Positions 1 through 12,433 are shown, numbered from the stretch's first letter. The stretch is DNA of 64,000 nucleotides from Saccharum officinarum (GCA_020631735.1 CM036231.1:1763831-1827830); one strand, 5' to 3'. Made by a program: numbers and translations. Notes: a model not told the origin generated them from the sequence alone.

Positions 1-50
1 GAGCCGAGGCACCGTTTATTTGAGGCTTAACAACCTACGGTGAAAAAGAA

Positions 51-2030
51 ATGGCTTAATTAAGCTTGCACATCAACAACACCAAGAAGGCACCTCACTT
101 TGATGGCACAAATTATACATATTGGAAGGTTAAGATGACCGCACACCTAAAGTCAATCAATAGAGAAGTGTGGAAGGTCACTGAAATAAAATTTGAGGTT
201 GCTAATCCAGAAGCACCTACACCGGTGGAAGAGAAGAAGCTCCAATGCAATGACATTGCCATTAGTGCTCTTCATGAGGCATTATATGACAAGACATTTG
301 AGCAAGTAAAGAACATAGAGATTGCTCATGATGCTTGGGCCAAGCTAGAAGAAACATTTGAGGGCACTGAAGGCACAAAGACCGCTAAAGCATATATCTT
401 GCAAGAAAAATTTTCAAGCTGCAAGATGCAAGATGATGAGAGTGTACCGGAGATGTTTCATAGGTTGCAAGTCATTGTTAATGAACTCAAGGCACTTGGT
501 GAGGAGGTCAAGGACAATCAATTCTCTATGAAGTTCTTGAGAAGTCTACCCAAGAGATTTGATACATTGATTACCGTGCTAGTGAGGACTACATTGAAGG
601 ATTCAACTCCTCAACAAATATTCCAAGAAGTGATGACCGATGATTCATATAGAGAAGATGATGAGAAGGATGAGTTGGTTAAGAAGAAGAAGGAAAATGA
701 GAAGAAAGATGATGAAAAGAAGAAGAGTGTGGCATTCAAAGCCACCACATCTAAGGGCAAATCCAAGATTAAATCATCAAGTGATGAAGACTCAAGCTCT
801 TGTGATAGTGATGACATTGATGAGAAGATGGCTCTCTTTGTCAAGCAATTTGGTAAATTCATGAAGAAGAAAGGCTATCGTGCAAGAAGGAGGAAGAACT
901 CATCAAAGAAGAATGAGCATACCATGATATATTTTAGATGTCATAGCAAGGACCATCTCATTGCAAAGTATCCTTATGATAGTGATGATGAAGATGCTAT
1001 CAAGAAGAAGAGGAAGAAGCAAAAGAAGAAGCTAGAGAAGAAGGAAAGCTCTTATAAGAAGAAAAATGATTCTCATGTTGCTACATGGGATAGTGATGAT
1101 TCCTCAAGTGATGATGAGGATGACAACAAGAGCAAGAAGAAGAGATATGCTAGCATTACCATCCAAGAGAAGGTCTCCCTCTTCGACACTCCATCGTGCT
1201 TCATGGCTAAGGCCGCTAAGGTATCATCCGACGATGAGAGTGATCATGATAATGCTAGTGATAGTGATGAAGAAGAATTCACTAAAGATGAACTAATCAC
1301 TATGCTAGAAGATTGCACTCAACATTTTAAAGAATCTAGAAAGGAGTGCAAGGGCTTGCTTAAAGAAAAGAAAAACCTTATGCAAGAACTTGATGAGCTT
1401 AGGGCATCTTATGAGAGTCTAAAGGTAGACCATAAGAAGCTTCAAAAGTCTCACACTAAGCTTGAAGAAGCTCATTCCTCTCTAGTTGAAAAATGTGAAA
1501 ATATGCCAACTAATGTTGAAAAAGCTAAAACTTGCAACATAGGCATATCATGTGATATAATTGATGAAACTTTTCATAAGCCTATTGTTGTTTCTCTCAC
1601 TAACCCTTCATGTAGCTCATCTACATTATCCTCATCTAGTAGTGACGGTTTCACTTATGACTCCACACTAATAGTTGAGAATGAAAATCTCAAGAAGGAG
1701 GTAAAAGAGCTCAATCACACATTAGCTAAGGCTTATGGTGGTGAGGACCGCTTTGTGAAGAACAATGGTAGCTATTGCAAAAGTTGTAAGCAAGTAGGTC
1801 ACATAGAGCAACATTACATGAACAAGAAATCCAATGCAAATGTATCCTCAATTAAGTTTGATTCTTTCTATATGCTTACCAAGGGTATAAATGGTGTTCA
1901 CGCTAAGTTCATTGGTGCACCATGGATGGGCTCAAAGAAGAAAGCCATTTGGGTACCAAAGAGCTTAGTCTCTAACCTTGGAGGACCCAAACAAGTTTGG
2001 GTACCTAAAAGAATTGATCTTGTCTTGTAG
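51..2030 (+). pseudogene. Sirevirus gag (nucleocapsid), broken
   Basis: The gag polyprotein would package element RNA in cytoplasmic particles. The N-terminal third is a copia-type UBN2 gag domain (FDGTNYTYWK near nt 100, then a helical segment to about nt 620). It is followed by acidic/lysine-rich tracts and a coiled coil (about nt 1290-1500). The ATG at 51 is followed by TAA at 57-59, so the normal start is cut off. The open frame resumes with the codon at 60 and runs to 2030. Two CX2CX4HX4C zinc knuckles are visible but damaged: Tyr at 930 and 969 in the first and at 1815 in the second occupy Cys positions. RNA binding is therefore probably lost. Confidence 0.88.
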
Positions 2031-2440
2031 GTCAATTACAAAGCCGGAGGAAGGCATTGGGTGCTTGATAGTGGGTGCACTCAACATATGACCGGAGACT
2101 CTTGTATGTTCAATTCAATTGATACAAGTCAAAATGGTGGTTTTGATGCTATCACTTTCGGCAACAACAAGAAAGGCAAGGTCAAGGGGCTTGGTAAAAT
2201 TGCTATCTCAAATGACATGAGCATATCTAATGTGTTGCTAGTTTAGAGTTTAGATTTTAATCTTTTGTCGGTGGCACAACTTTGTGATCTTGGCTTCAAG
2301 TGCATATTTGGTAGTGATGATGTTGAAGTTATAAGTGTTGATGGATCGAACTTGATATTCAAAGGATTTAGACATGGTAGCTTATACTTGGTTGACTTCA
2401 ATGATAGTGAGACACAATTGACATCATGCTTGCTTAGCAA
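2031..2440 (+). pseudogene. Sirevirus aspartic protease region
   Basis: This segment processes the polyprotein in intact elements. The active-site motif DSGCTQHMTGD is at about 2068-2100. It follows in the same frame after the gag stop at 2028-2030. A further stop at 2244-2246 interrupts the segment before the integrase N-terminus. Its position between gag and the integrase zinc finger is the usual copia order. The two flanking stops make it non-functional as part of a polyprotein in this copy. Confidence 0.8.
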
Positions 2441-3282
2441 ATCTAGTATGGGATGGTTGTGGCATAGAAGGCTTGGTCATATTGGAATGAAACAATTGAA
2501 CAAACTTTTAAGGCATGACTTAGTTAGAGGCTTGAAAGATGTCACTTTTGAAAAGGATAAACTATGTAGTGCTTGTCAATCCGGCAAACAAGTTGGAAAT
2601 ACACATCCTAGTAAGAGTGAAATGAGCACATCAAAGGCATTTGAGTTATTGCACATGGACTTGTTTGGGCCAACAACATACACTAGCATTGGTGGCAACA
2701 AGTATGGTTTTGTGATTGTTGATGACTACACTAGATACACTTGGGTGTTCTTTCTCTATGACAAGAGTGATGTTTATGATCGATTCAAGTCTTTTGTCAA
2801 GAGGGTGCAAAATGAGTTTGAGACTACCATCAAGAAGATTAGAAGTGACAATGGTAGTGAGTTCAAGAACACAAGAATTGAAGATTTATGTGATGATCTT
2901 GGTATTGGACATCAATTCTCTCCAACCTACACTCCTTAATCCAATGGTGTAGTTGAAAGGAAAAATAGAACCTTGATTGATATGGCTAGATCAATGCTTA
3001 GTGAATACAATGTGAGTCATTCATTTTGGAGTGAAGCTATCAACACGGCTTGCTATTGTAGCAACCGTCTCTATTACCATGGGAAGCTTGGGAAGACACC
3101 ATATGAGCTATTGAATGGAAGAAAGCCCAACATTGCATACTTTAGAGTGTTTGGTTGTAAATGCTATATTCTCAAGAAAGGCACTAGATTGAGCAAGTTT
3201 GAAAAAAATGTGATGAAGGGTTCTTACTTGGTTATTCTACCACAAGCAAAGCATATAGAGTTTGGAATCTCACAAATGGCAC
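2441..3282 (+). pseudogene. Sirevirus integrase, broken
   Basis: Integrase inserts element cDNA. The HHCC zinc finger is visible (WHRRLGHIGM, then CSACQSGK near 2565-2595). The DDE core follows: HMDLFGP at about 2652, SDNGSEF at about 2848 and VVERKNR at about 2950. A TAA at 2937-2939, between the second Asp and the Glu, cuts the core; the ancestral codon was probably CAA. The C-terminal part (to GCKCYILKK) is present. The frame is then shifted near 3220, because the region downstream reads in another frame. The family order is intact. Confidence 0.87.
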
Positions 3283-4417
3283 CTTGGAAGAAGTTCATGA
3301 TGTTGAGTTTGATGAAACCCAAGGGTCTCAAAATGAAGCTCAAAACCTTGATGATGTGAGAGGAGATCAATTGTCAAATGCAATGAAGAACATGGACATT
3401 GGTGATATAAGGCCTATGCAAGTTGATGATGATGATATTCATGGGATCAACCAAAGTGTGCAAATTGATACAAATCAAGCAAGCTCTAGTGGTACTCATG
3501 ATGAAGCTCAAGTTCAAGGTCAAACAAGTGGAAGCAATCAACTCCCAATACTCCAACCTACTAGCATTGCAAGAGATCATCCGTTGGATCAAATCATTGG
3601 TGGAATTCAAAGTGGTGTTCAAACTAGATCAAGACTAGCATCCTTTTGTGAGTACTACTTATTTGTGTCACTTGAAGAACCTAAGAAATTAGAAGATGCT
3701 TTGAAGGATTCCGATTGGGTAAATGTCATGCATGAAGAACTAAATAACTTTGCTAGAAATCAAGTTTGGAAACTTGTTGAGAGGCCAAAGAACTACAATG
3801 TGATTGGCACTAAGTGGGTCTTTAGAAACAAGCAAGATCAAGATGGTATGGTTGTGAGGAACAAAGCAAGATTAGTAGCACAAGGATACACTCAAGTTGA
3901 GGGTCTTGATTTTGGAGAGACATATGCACCGGTTGCAAGATTGGAGGCTATTAGAATCTTATTAGCATATGCTTGTGCACACAACATCAAGCTCTATCAA
4001 ATAGATGTCAAGAGTGCATTTCTCAATGGCTACATCAATGAAGAAGTCTATGTTGAGCAACCTCCCAGTTTTGAAGATGACAAGAAGCTCGACCATGTTT
4101 TCAAGCTAAAGAATGCATTGTATGGTTTGAAGCAAGCACCTAGAGCATGGTATGAGAGGTTGAGGGACTTTCTTCTCTCTAAAGGGTTCAAGATGGGAAA
4201 GGTTGACACCACTCTCTTCACCAAGAAGCTTGGAAATGACTTGTTTGTGTTGCAAATCTATGTGGATGACATTATCTTTGGATCAACTAACCAAGACTTT
4301 TGTGAAGAGTTTGGAAATATGATGGCTAATGAGTTTGAGATGTCTATGATTGGAGAGCTTAGTTACTTCCTTGGACTTCAAATCAAGCAAATGAAAAATG
4401 ACACTTTTGTAAGTTAA
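3283..4417 (+). pseudogene. Sirevirus reverse transcriptase, stop at end
   Basis: RT copies element RNA into DNA. An acidic linker to about 3640 is followed by the copia RT domain: [44 protein letters not shown] and the catalytic YVDD at about 4258-4272. All are intact within one long open frame. TAA at 4415-4417 separates it from the RNase H part; the next residues (GKYIKDM) continue the family motif in the same frame, so this is a simple nonsense change. Confidence 0.9.
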
Positions 4418-5212
4418 GGAAAGTACATCAAGGACATGATCAAGAAATTTGGATTGCAAGATGCTAAACCAATTAGTACACCAATGTGCACAAATGATCA
4501 ATTGGGTGTTGATGCTAGTAGCAATATGGTAGATCAAAAGCTATACCGGTCTATGATTGGAAGTTTGCTATATGTCACCGCTTCTAGGCCGGATGTGATG
4601 TTTAGTGTGTGCAAGTGTGCAAGATATCAAGATTCACCTAGAGAAAGTCACTTGAAAGCAACCAAGAGGATATTGAGATATCTAAAAGGCACTCATGATG
4701 TTGGATTATGGTTTCCAAAGAGGTCTAACTTTGAGTTGATTGGATATTCGGACTCCGACTATGGTGGATGCAAGATTGATAGAATGAGCACAAGTGGCAC
4801 TTGTCAATTGCTTGGAAGGTCTCTTGTTTCATGGTCTTCAAAGAAACAAAATAGTGTTGCACTATCTACCGCCGAGGCCGAATACATTAGTGCCGGTAGT
4901 TGTTGTGCACAATTACTTTGGATGAAGGCCACCTTGAATGATTTTGGAATCAAGCTCAAGAATGTTCCATTGTTTTGTGACAATGAAAGTGCAATCAAGA
5001 TGACTCAAAATCCGGTTCAACATTCAAGAACCAAGCACATTGACATAAGGCATCATTTCATAAGAGACCATCAACAAAAGGGTGATATTAGCATTGAAAG
5101 CATTGGCACCAAAGATCAACTAGCCGACATATTCACAAAGCCACTTGATGAGAAGAGATTTTATAAGTTGAAGAATGAATTGAACATACTTGACTTCTCC
5201 AACTTCAAATGA
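4418..5212 (+). pseudogene. Sirevirus RNase H domain
   Basis: This is the C-terminal end of pol and would degrade the RNA of the RNA:DNA hybrid. Visible are the RT thumb/connection (LYVTASRPDVMFSVCKCARY) and the copia RNase H motifs: SDSDYGGC with the first catalytic Asp, STAEAEYISA with the Glu, FCDNESAIKM with the Asp, and RTKHIDIRHHFIRD. It ends normally at TGA 5210-5212 after DIFTKPLD. The domain is uninterrupted but is separated from RT by the 4415 stop. Confidence 0.88.
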
Positions 5213-6308
5213 GTGCACCCCCACATTCTTATATGACATGTCTCTCCTCCAACATAGCAAGGTAAAGTTGTTTGGCATATTATTCATATTTTGCTAAGGA
5301 CATGGTTAGAACATATAGACATATTTGCATAACAAATAAGCTCATTCATGAAAATCAAATGATTTTGATGTATATATGGTACCACTATTGCTTCTTTGTT
5401 TGATTGATCTAGTGGTAGCATATGACATGTTTGTGAGCTTGCAAACCTAGTGTTGAATCTAGAAAATAAGCTCATGATGTATAATTCAACATGCTCAAGA
5501 TAACCATTATACTTTATGAGGTGTGAAGAAGCTTGTGCTTGGATCAAACCGAATTACATATTCTAGGCAAGTGATCTAGATTGAACCATAATTTGGACTC
5601 CCTCATATTGATTGACTTATCTCTCACTAAAATTGGCACATTTTTGGTGATTGTTGACAAAGGGGGAGAGAAAAGTCACAAAGATAGAAAAAGTCACAAA
5701 GATATTGCAAAAAGGGAAAAGATATAATAAGGGGGAGAGAAAAGTCACAAAGATAAAAAGTTAAGTTACAAAGGGGGAGAAAGGGATCAATTAAAATTGA
5801 GCACACAAGTAGGGGGAGCAAGCTCATGAATTATTGGTTACATTTGTATGTGCATTAACATGATGATGTGTTGCATTGCAAATTTAATTTCGATATTCAT
5901 GATTGAATGATGTTTGCTAGAAATAGAACTTGAATGATGATTTGTTGAGAGTAGCTTTACAAGTGGTATCTAGACACCTTTGCTTATAATGTTGATCTCA
6001 CGGTGTACTTTAGTGTTTGTGATCTTTTACAAGTGATGTATTACAAGTGGTGTCTAGCTACATCGATGCTAAGGATGGTATATAAAGGCAACTCCGATTG
6101 GTATCACGCTTCAAAGGTCCATTCTATATACCTTAGCATCAATTTGATAGTTGTAACTCTCCCAAAATTCAAATCCATACATATGTGCATAATTGAACCA
6201 AACTCATGGAAGCACATATGTAGGGGGAGCTAATACTATCAAAATTGAAAATTGATTTCATTTCATATCTTTGTGATGGTTGTCATCAATTACCAAAAAG
6301 GGGGAGAT
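5213..6308 (+). other. Sirevirus 3' noncoding with multiple polypurine tracts
   Basis: The 1.1 kb between pol and the 3' LTR has no coding sequence. It contains repeated purine tracts of the type AAAGGGGGAGAGAAAAGTCA near 5660, 5730, 5773 and 5810, again near 6220, and the terminal tract at 6296-6307 next to the LTR. Multiple PPTs are a described Sirevirus hallmark; the last one is the presumed plus-strand primer site. Confidence 0.8.
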
Positions 6309-6954
6309 TGAAAGCCCAAGTTTGGTTTTGGTAATTAATGACACCAAGTTGCTAATGCCATGTGTTAAGTGTTTTGAGTTAGGCATAAGCAACACATGTG
6401 ATGAAGGTGTATGTGGCAAGGAGTGGTGGCCACAAGATCACAAAGAGATGGTGCATGGACATGAAATGATGATCATGGTGGAGATGCACATAATATGAAG
6501 GACATGATGATCAAGTGTAGGAGAAGGATCTAAGAGCGCAAGGCAAAGGTATAACCATAGGGTTTTTTCTTTTGCCGGTCTAAGATGAGTAGAGAAGTGA
6601 TTGACCGGGTTTAGGATACATAGCCGACTATCAAGAGGGGCAATCACGGTTAGCTCGGGAATCAAGTGCCACTAGATCATTGTCTTGAGCATATGCATTA
6701 GGATCTAGTAAAAGAGCTAACATAACGCCTTGAGAAATGTTTGTGAAATGATAACACACATGCACATGGTGGTGTACACTTGGTGGTGTTAGCACATTTG
6801 CGAAGGCGGTGGTGTTTAAGCGGTAGAGAGGGGTTTGGGTTCCTCTCTCCCTCCCGCCGAGCTTGCGAGGCAGGATTCAGCGCCTTTTGGGGAAGTGAAA
6901 CACCTATTTTCTATTGCGCCGGAAGTCAGAAAAGAAACGGAGGCGAACGGAGGT

Positions 6955-7465
6955 CACTGTGGTGACCGGACGCTGCACCGGACGCGGTCACGGTTTGACC
7001 AGCGCGTCCGGTCAGTTCATTCGGTCAGTACGCCTAGGGTTAGTGACCGGACGCTGGTCTGGCCTGACCAGCACGTCCGGTCAGTTCACCTGTGCGTAGA
7101 AGCAGAGTGAGCGACCGGCGCGTCCGGTCAGGCGTCTAGAGGGGCAGAGCGCAGCGGAGTGATGATCGGACGCGGGGCGCGTCCGGTCACGTACGATCGG
7201 ACGCGTCCGGTCGTTGAGGGAGCTAACTAGACTCAAACCGGACGCTGGCACTGTCGCGTCCGGTCATTCGCTAGGGCACGTCCGGTCGTTGTTTCATGGG
7301 CTCGCGGTGCTGAGCGATCGGCGCGTTCGGTCAGTTGACCAGCGCGTCCGGTCATACGCTAGAGCGCGTCCGATCATAGCAATGGTAACTTCTGACGCGC
7401 ACTGTTCATGCTTGTCCTGTAGTGACTGGACGCGTCCGGTCACCCCGACCGGTGCGTCCGATCAT
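6955..7465 (+). repeat. CpG-palindrome array in Sirevirus U3
   Basis: More than a dozen imperfect copies of GACCGGACGC / GCGTCCGGTCA, many combining into CGGACGCGTCCG palindromes, lie directly upstream of the LTR TATA box. Palindromes in the LTR cis-regulatory region have been described for maize Sireviruses. They would be dense CG/CHG methylation targets. Confidence 0.8.
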
Positions 7466-7515
7466 CCCGTTTTTGAACTGCATCGTCCGTAACGGCTAGC
7501 TGCGTACCCCTTCAT

Positions 7516-7523
7516 TATAAATA
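7516..7523 (+). promoter_or_regulatory. LTR TATA box
   Basis: TATAAATA lies at the end of the palindrome array, with transcription expected near 7550. This is the promoter expected at the U3/R boundary of the LTR. Confidence 0.7.
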
Positions 7524-8323
7524 GACGTTGGCCGGGGTTTGAGGGTAACTCTTGCACATTTTGAGACCTAGAGACATACTTTGAGCTAGAGAACAACCCC
7601 TCCACTCATCTCCTTGCATAGTTGCACATCTTGTGTGAGATTGAGTGAGATTCAAGTGCATTGCTTGAGAGTTGCATTCTAGAGGCACTTGTTCTTCGAG
7701 TTGCTGCGGATTTCTTGTTACTCTTCCATGTTTCTCGACACGGTAGACGACTTGGAGCAGCGGAGGTGATTGAGCTCGCAATTGGAGATTGTTGGAGCCT
7801 TCACCAAGTGTTGTAAGGGGTTCTTGATCTTTCCTCGTGGGAGTTCGCAAATTGGATACTCTAGTGGAGCTCGTGGCTTAGAGGATCCCCATCTTGTGTG
7901 TGGTTGTGCGGCGCCTGCTGAGGGCTTAACTCTTGATAGTCGATTAGCTCACAAACCGACAAGTGGATGTATCGCCACAACGGGGAGTAGCTTGCCGGGA
8001 AGCAAGTGAACCTCGGGATAAATTCTTGTGTCATTCTCTTCCTGAGGATTTCTCTTGTGTCATTGATTGATTGGTACTTCTCATCTCTACACGGCGGTAT
8101 AATCACTCCAAGCTCTTCTCTCGTATTACTTCTTGTTTCTAGCTTGTAGTTGTTGTTGTGTTTAGTGGATAGCCTTGTACTAGACTTATGTAGGTGGCTT
8201 GCTTAATTAGTTAGAGCTAGTGCTTTCGCTTCGTCACCTTTCATACTAACTTGTGGTTAAGTAATTCTTGTAGAAGTTTTAATTAGGCTATTCACCCCCC
8301 CTCTAGCCTATTTGGACCTTACA

Positions 8324-9342
8324 ACCTGAACCACGCCGGGCACGACCACCATGACCACCGCGTGGTCTAACAACCTAAGGTCTAGCACCTTGAGGCATTG
8401 CACCTCTTGGCCTAGCATTGTGCCTCTGAATAGGCGACACATGTACGCCATGGGGCGGACGGTACATGTTCCAGTTGTTCAATTCATACTCCCGCCACTC
8501 ATCTCTCTTCCTCCTAAAGCAAAACTCAACAAGGTGACCATCCCTATGGCAATAGTCACAGTGATACCTCACCTCTCTCTTGGATGGTTGTTGGCTCACT
8601 TTCTTGTGTGTATGTGTCACTCTTGATGGCCTTTTGGCTTTAGGAAGGGGATCCTCAGAGATGTTCGGTAGAGTATCAAGTGGGTTCCTGAGATAGTTCG
8701 GTTTTGGAACCCAAACTTGTTTCTGGGGTGGAGCTCTTGGAGGTTCTTCAAACACTCCATCTTTCACAATGGGTTCGGTAGGCTTAGGTGGATTGATCTT
8801 GATCAATTTGGGAGTAGTGGAAGGTTTCTCACTTGGGCTCAAACCACTGAACTTACCAACTTTGCCATAGACATTTTCACCCTCCCACCTAGAGCAAAGC
8901 CTACTCCTGATGTCCCAGTTCCCCCTCTAAACTGGCTCGTCATCATGCCCAACTGCGGCTCACTACAAGACACCCAATTCAAGATGGATCGAAGGTATGC
9001 ATTGTCTACCTCGGATCTCATCTTGTCATGCCTGCAAGACTCAAGCTCTAACACCAAGCTCTCACAACATGCACACTCAACAACCGTGCTATCTAAACTG
9101 GTCTTCTCAAGAGCAAGGATCTTGGCATTCTTCTCTGCCAGCTCAGATTGCAAGCCTGAACAAGACTTGCACACACCCAACAAGCTAGACCTAGCCTTCA
9201 GCTCATCGTTCTCATCTAACAAGGCAGCATACTTAGATTGCAACTTAGAAAAGTTAGTCATATGAATAGCACATTCATCGCACTCAACCTCATCAGACAC
9301 ACGAATAACAAGCTTCTTAGCCTCCTCAAGCTCCTTCTCCAC
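8324..9342 (-). pseudogene. Gag of a second Sirevirus, interrupted
   Basis: On the minus strand, 9342 down to 8839 encodes a coiled-coil, Cys-containing gag segment (MEKELEEAKK...). From 8842 to 8324 follows the C-terminal gag with VWVPKPN and an intact zinc knuckle (CDYCHRDGHLVEFC), then an Arg/Gly-rich tail. The two pieces are in different frames, and a stop at 8375-8377 interrupts the RG tail. The gag is cut at 8324 by the 3' LTR of the plus-strand Sirevirus. The missing pol should lie beyond that element, left of the window. The UBN2 N-terminal domain is absent at the other end. Confidence 0.82.
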
Positions 9343-10130
9343 AATTCTGTTCTCGACTGAAAAATCTAAAACCGAACTTCGCGGAAACAGTTCTGTTCTC
9401 GACTAAAAAACAACTGCTACAGTACCACGGACAGTCCGGGCTTCGGGCCAGACAGTTCGCAAGTACGGACACCGTGCAGCAATGAAAGCACAAAAAAAAT
9501 CTCAACTCCCGGACTGTCCGCTACAGTACCGCGGACTGTCCACGAATCGCGAAACAGCTGAAACAGAGAGCTCTGAAAATCGCATCCTCTCTTCGATCTT
9601 TCGATTTGCGGCCAAATCTTCACCAACTGCCACGAAACTTGGTGAGCATGATCACAAGGCAGTAGGAGAGCTACCTCTAAGAGGTCATCGCCCAATTTGA
9701 AGCCAATCAACGGGAAATCGAAGGAGAACGAAAAACACCGGTTCTTGAGACCTAGACCAAGAAATCGCCCGATCTACTTGCTCATGAGGAATTGATGGAT
9801 TTCCTTTGGTGAAAAGATTCTACTCACGTCATAGCACGAATCAAGGCAACAAAAATGAACCAAAATGGTCTAGAAACGACAAATCGAAGGAAGAAATAGA
9901 GGGGAGAAAATGAATAACGTGAAGAACACATCATGAACTTACAAATTGATTTCTCCACCGAACATCGGAGGACACTAGAGGATTCAGGACCTCCTTCCCT
10001 TAAAGATTCATGGTTCTTACACTAATCGGTGGATTAGTGGACCTCTCTCTCGCAAGCAACTAGAGGTGGGGAAAACCCTAAATGAGAAAATGCAAAATGG
10101 AGGAGGTGAGGGAGATGGGGGCTCCCTCAT
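9343..10130. other. Retroelement-derived debris
   Basis: No gene seen. A duplicated TTCTGTTCTCGACT motif occurs at 9350 and 9388. GGACAGTCCGG / GGACTGTCC palindromes near 9430-9545 resemble U3 palindromes of other Sireviruses. Adjacent to the truncated minus-strand gag this suggests a deletion joining gag to LTR-like sequence. The rest, to the GGAGGTGAGGGAG stretch near 10100, is unassigned. Confidence 0.4.
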
Positions 10131-12187
10131 TTTATTTAACAGGGCTATTATACAATCTCAGTTTTGCCCCTGGATACAAATGAGCCAAACCATTTAGCCC
10201 AAGGGCGTAAAGGTCCAACCCTGTGTCATCTTCATCCGACGGCCACCGCGCCTCCTCACCGGTAGCTTCGCCTCGACGCGAACTCCCCGATGCCGCCACG
10301 TGCCGTCCGTTCCTCCTCGGAACCTCCGCCCGGGTTTTGAGGCCCAAACCTGTAAACCCACCACCGATGGTTTTGAGGCCCAAACCATCAAACCGCTCCG
10401 CGAGTAGCGTACTCCATACGCGTCCCCTGCCATCCGACACGTGTCACCTCCACGGTCAACACGGTCACTCCCATGTCTTCTCGCGCTTGTCGATGTCCCA
10501 AGTGTCAGCCACCGCGGCTAGCCACCCCGCCTCCGGGTCCCTCGGTCTAAGCCTCACGTCCGTCCTTCACCCCTCCGGTCCATCGGTACGGCACGTCCTC
10601 CTTGACCTTCACCTCGCCGTCGGCTACCGCCTCCGTGCTCCATACCTGCACAACACAAGCCAAGAGGCATGTCGCATACAAAGATTTTACCAAGGTAAGG
10701 TTAATCACCACTCAACCTACTTCGTGGATCACATTGATAATCACTCATCATAAAACGAACACACAAGGGTACTTGTCAACCTTGTGTTCGCAAGTTCATA
10801 GATAGGACGACATGCATGGTAAAGGCATATCCAGCAAGTAAACAACTTAGGAACTTATAACTGCAATTGTTAACTATGCACCTTCTGTAATGCCAAAACA
10901 GATAATCTATGTACCTCCCCTTAGCTGTATGATGCACTGATGCTCCTTGATCATCATTTGTAATTCGCCAATCAATGTTGAAGATAGGCACTGCCAGGCA
11001 ACAGCATGACTGAACCACCAAGAGGTGTGATAGGAAGAAGACTGAAACAATCATTTTTTTCCCTGAGATCAAACCCAGTGAACAGTTAGAAAGCGTCAGG
11101 TTGCATAAACCTCATAGCACATAGTAAGTGATATGATCATAAAAATTAGCCCATGTACTCCTCATAATTTCTAGAATTTGCAGTGACCAATATATAATAA
11201 ATTCCAGGTAGCCTGTAAATCAAGGTAGGCAAGATCTTTTATGGCCTGTTGAATATCGCTTCGCACCTATATTTTTCTAATCAAGCTGCAGATATAGAAA
11301 CTCAGTGACTGTTTATGAGGTCTCAACCTGCACAAACTTCTACTAACCGATAATTGGTGCGATAGAGCATATGTTCCGCCATCCTAGAATTTATAGTGAT
11401 CTACATGTGATTTTCAGACAGCATCTGAATGAAAACAAACAGGGAAAATGGAGGAGTATTTTCTCTCCCACACTCCTACATATCTATTTTACAATCCAGG
11501 ATGTAAGCTAGATATCGTATGCAACCTTCAACTCTGCCAAATATATTTCACAACTATAACTAAACTGAAATGAAGTCTCATAATCATATAACCTGAGGAC
11601 CCATAATATACCATAAACATCTTACATAAAGCAGCACACAGGAAGAGAAGAGGAGTTTTCATTGGTCCATTGGTAAACTCACCAATAGTTTGAGGAGTTG
11701 GCAGGATAAGATCCAGGATCTGTCATACACTCATACCACAACACACCCACTATCCATTAAGGATGAAATGAGGCCTTCAGCTAGCCGGCGACCTGCACAA
11801 TCAAGAAGAAATAAGCATCATTAGCTGCGAACATAAAGAATAGCCTGTGGGCAAATGACAACAGACGAAGAACTACAAACTAAGATTCCGAATCTAGTTC
11901 AAGTACAGAAAAGAAATATAGATGATTGAATCTCTCCAAAGTCAGTTGAGCAGCAGCAGTGCCCTATACATAGTAAAATCAAAATGCCACAAGACAATGG
12001 GTTCAACATAACAAAACAAACAAAGCCTGACAATTGGTGCTGTCCTCCCAGAGATGAACACATAGCATGCAAACATTGGAGCAGCAGGTTTAGACCAAAT
12101 CCTAGAACAGGAATCCAAGTCAACGTGGGGGAGAAATCAGAGAAACAAAAGCAACATCACAAAATAAGAGGAAACGGGAGCACCTGA
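10131..12187. other. Unassigned intergenic sequence
   Basis: 10131-10640 is GC-rich with a repeated phrase (TTTTGAGGCCCAAACC at about 10336 and 10370) and has weak open frames on both strands with no family motif. 10640-12187 is AT-rich and noncoding in appearance. I see no gene, tRNA or complete mobile element in it. Confidence 0.4.
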
Positions 12188-12433
12188 GGCCTTGTTTAGT
12201 TCCAAAATATTTCGCGAAAAAACAATAGATTCCCCGTCACATCGAATCTTTGGACACATGCATGGAGCATTAAATATAGATAAAAAATAAAACTAATTAC
12301 ACAGTTTAGACGAAATGGACGAGACGAATCTTTTAAGCCTAATTAAGCCATGATTGGACACTAATTACCAAATAACAACGAAAAGTGCTACAGTAACATT
12401 TCGCAAAATATTTTTCAGGAACTAAACAAGCCC
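12188..12433. mobile_element. MITE with GGCCTTGTTTAG ends
   Basis: A 246-bp element with inverted ends GGCCTTGTTTAGTTCC and GGAACTAAACAAGCCC, flanked by TGA at 12185-12187 and 12434-12436. There is no coding capacity. It belongs to the same family as copies at 12943, 14522 and 23550. The 3-bp duplication suggests PIF/Harbinger-like or CACTA-like mobilisation. Confidence 0.85.

Larger units (their letters stand above)
1..8323 (+). mobile_element. Ty1/copia Sirevirus, 3' part
   Basis: This is an LTR retrotransposon whose 5' LTR lies left of the window. The order gag, aspartic protease (DSG), integrase, RT (YVDD), RNase H defines Ty1/copia. A long gag with a coiled coil, several AAGGGGGAG polypurine tracts before the 3' LTR and a CpG-palindrome-rich LTR place it in the Sirevirus (SIRE/Maximus-like) lineage. 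The coding region carries nonsense codons and at least one frameshift, so this copy cannot make the full polyprotein. It ends at 8323 inside the gag of an opposite-strand Sirevirus. The 5' target duplication cannot be checked here. Confidence 0.93.
6309..8323 (+). repeat. Sirevirus 3' LTR (2.0 kb)
   Basis: The LTR starts TGAAAGCCCAAG immediately after the polypurine tract and ends CCTTACA after a C-rich stretch near 8295. It contains a CpG-palindrome array (6955-7465) and a TATA box at 7516-7523, so U3 is about 1.2 kb. The 5' partner is outside the window, so age cannot be estimated. Confidence 0.85.

Noticed and set aside
6955..7465. CRISPR-like regular repeats
   Set aside because: The repeats are palindromic, irregularly spaced and within a plant LTR.
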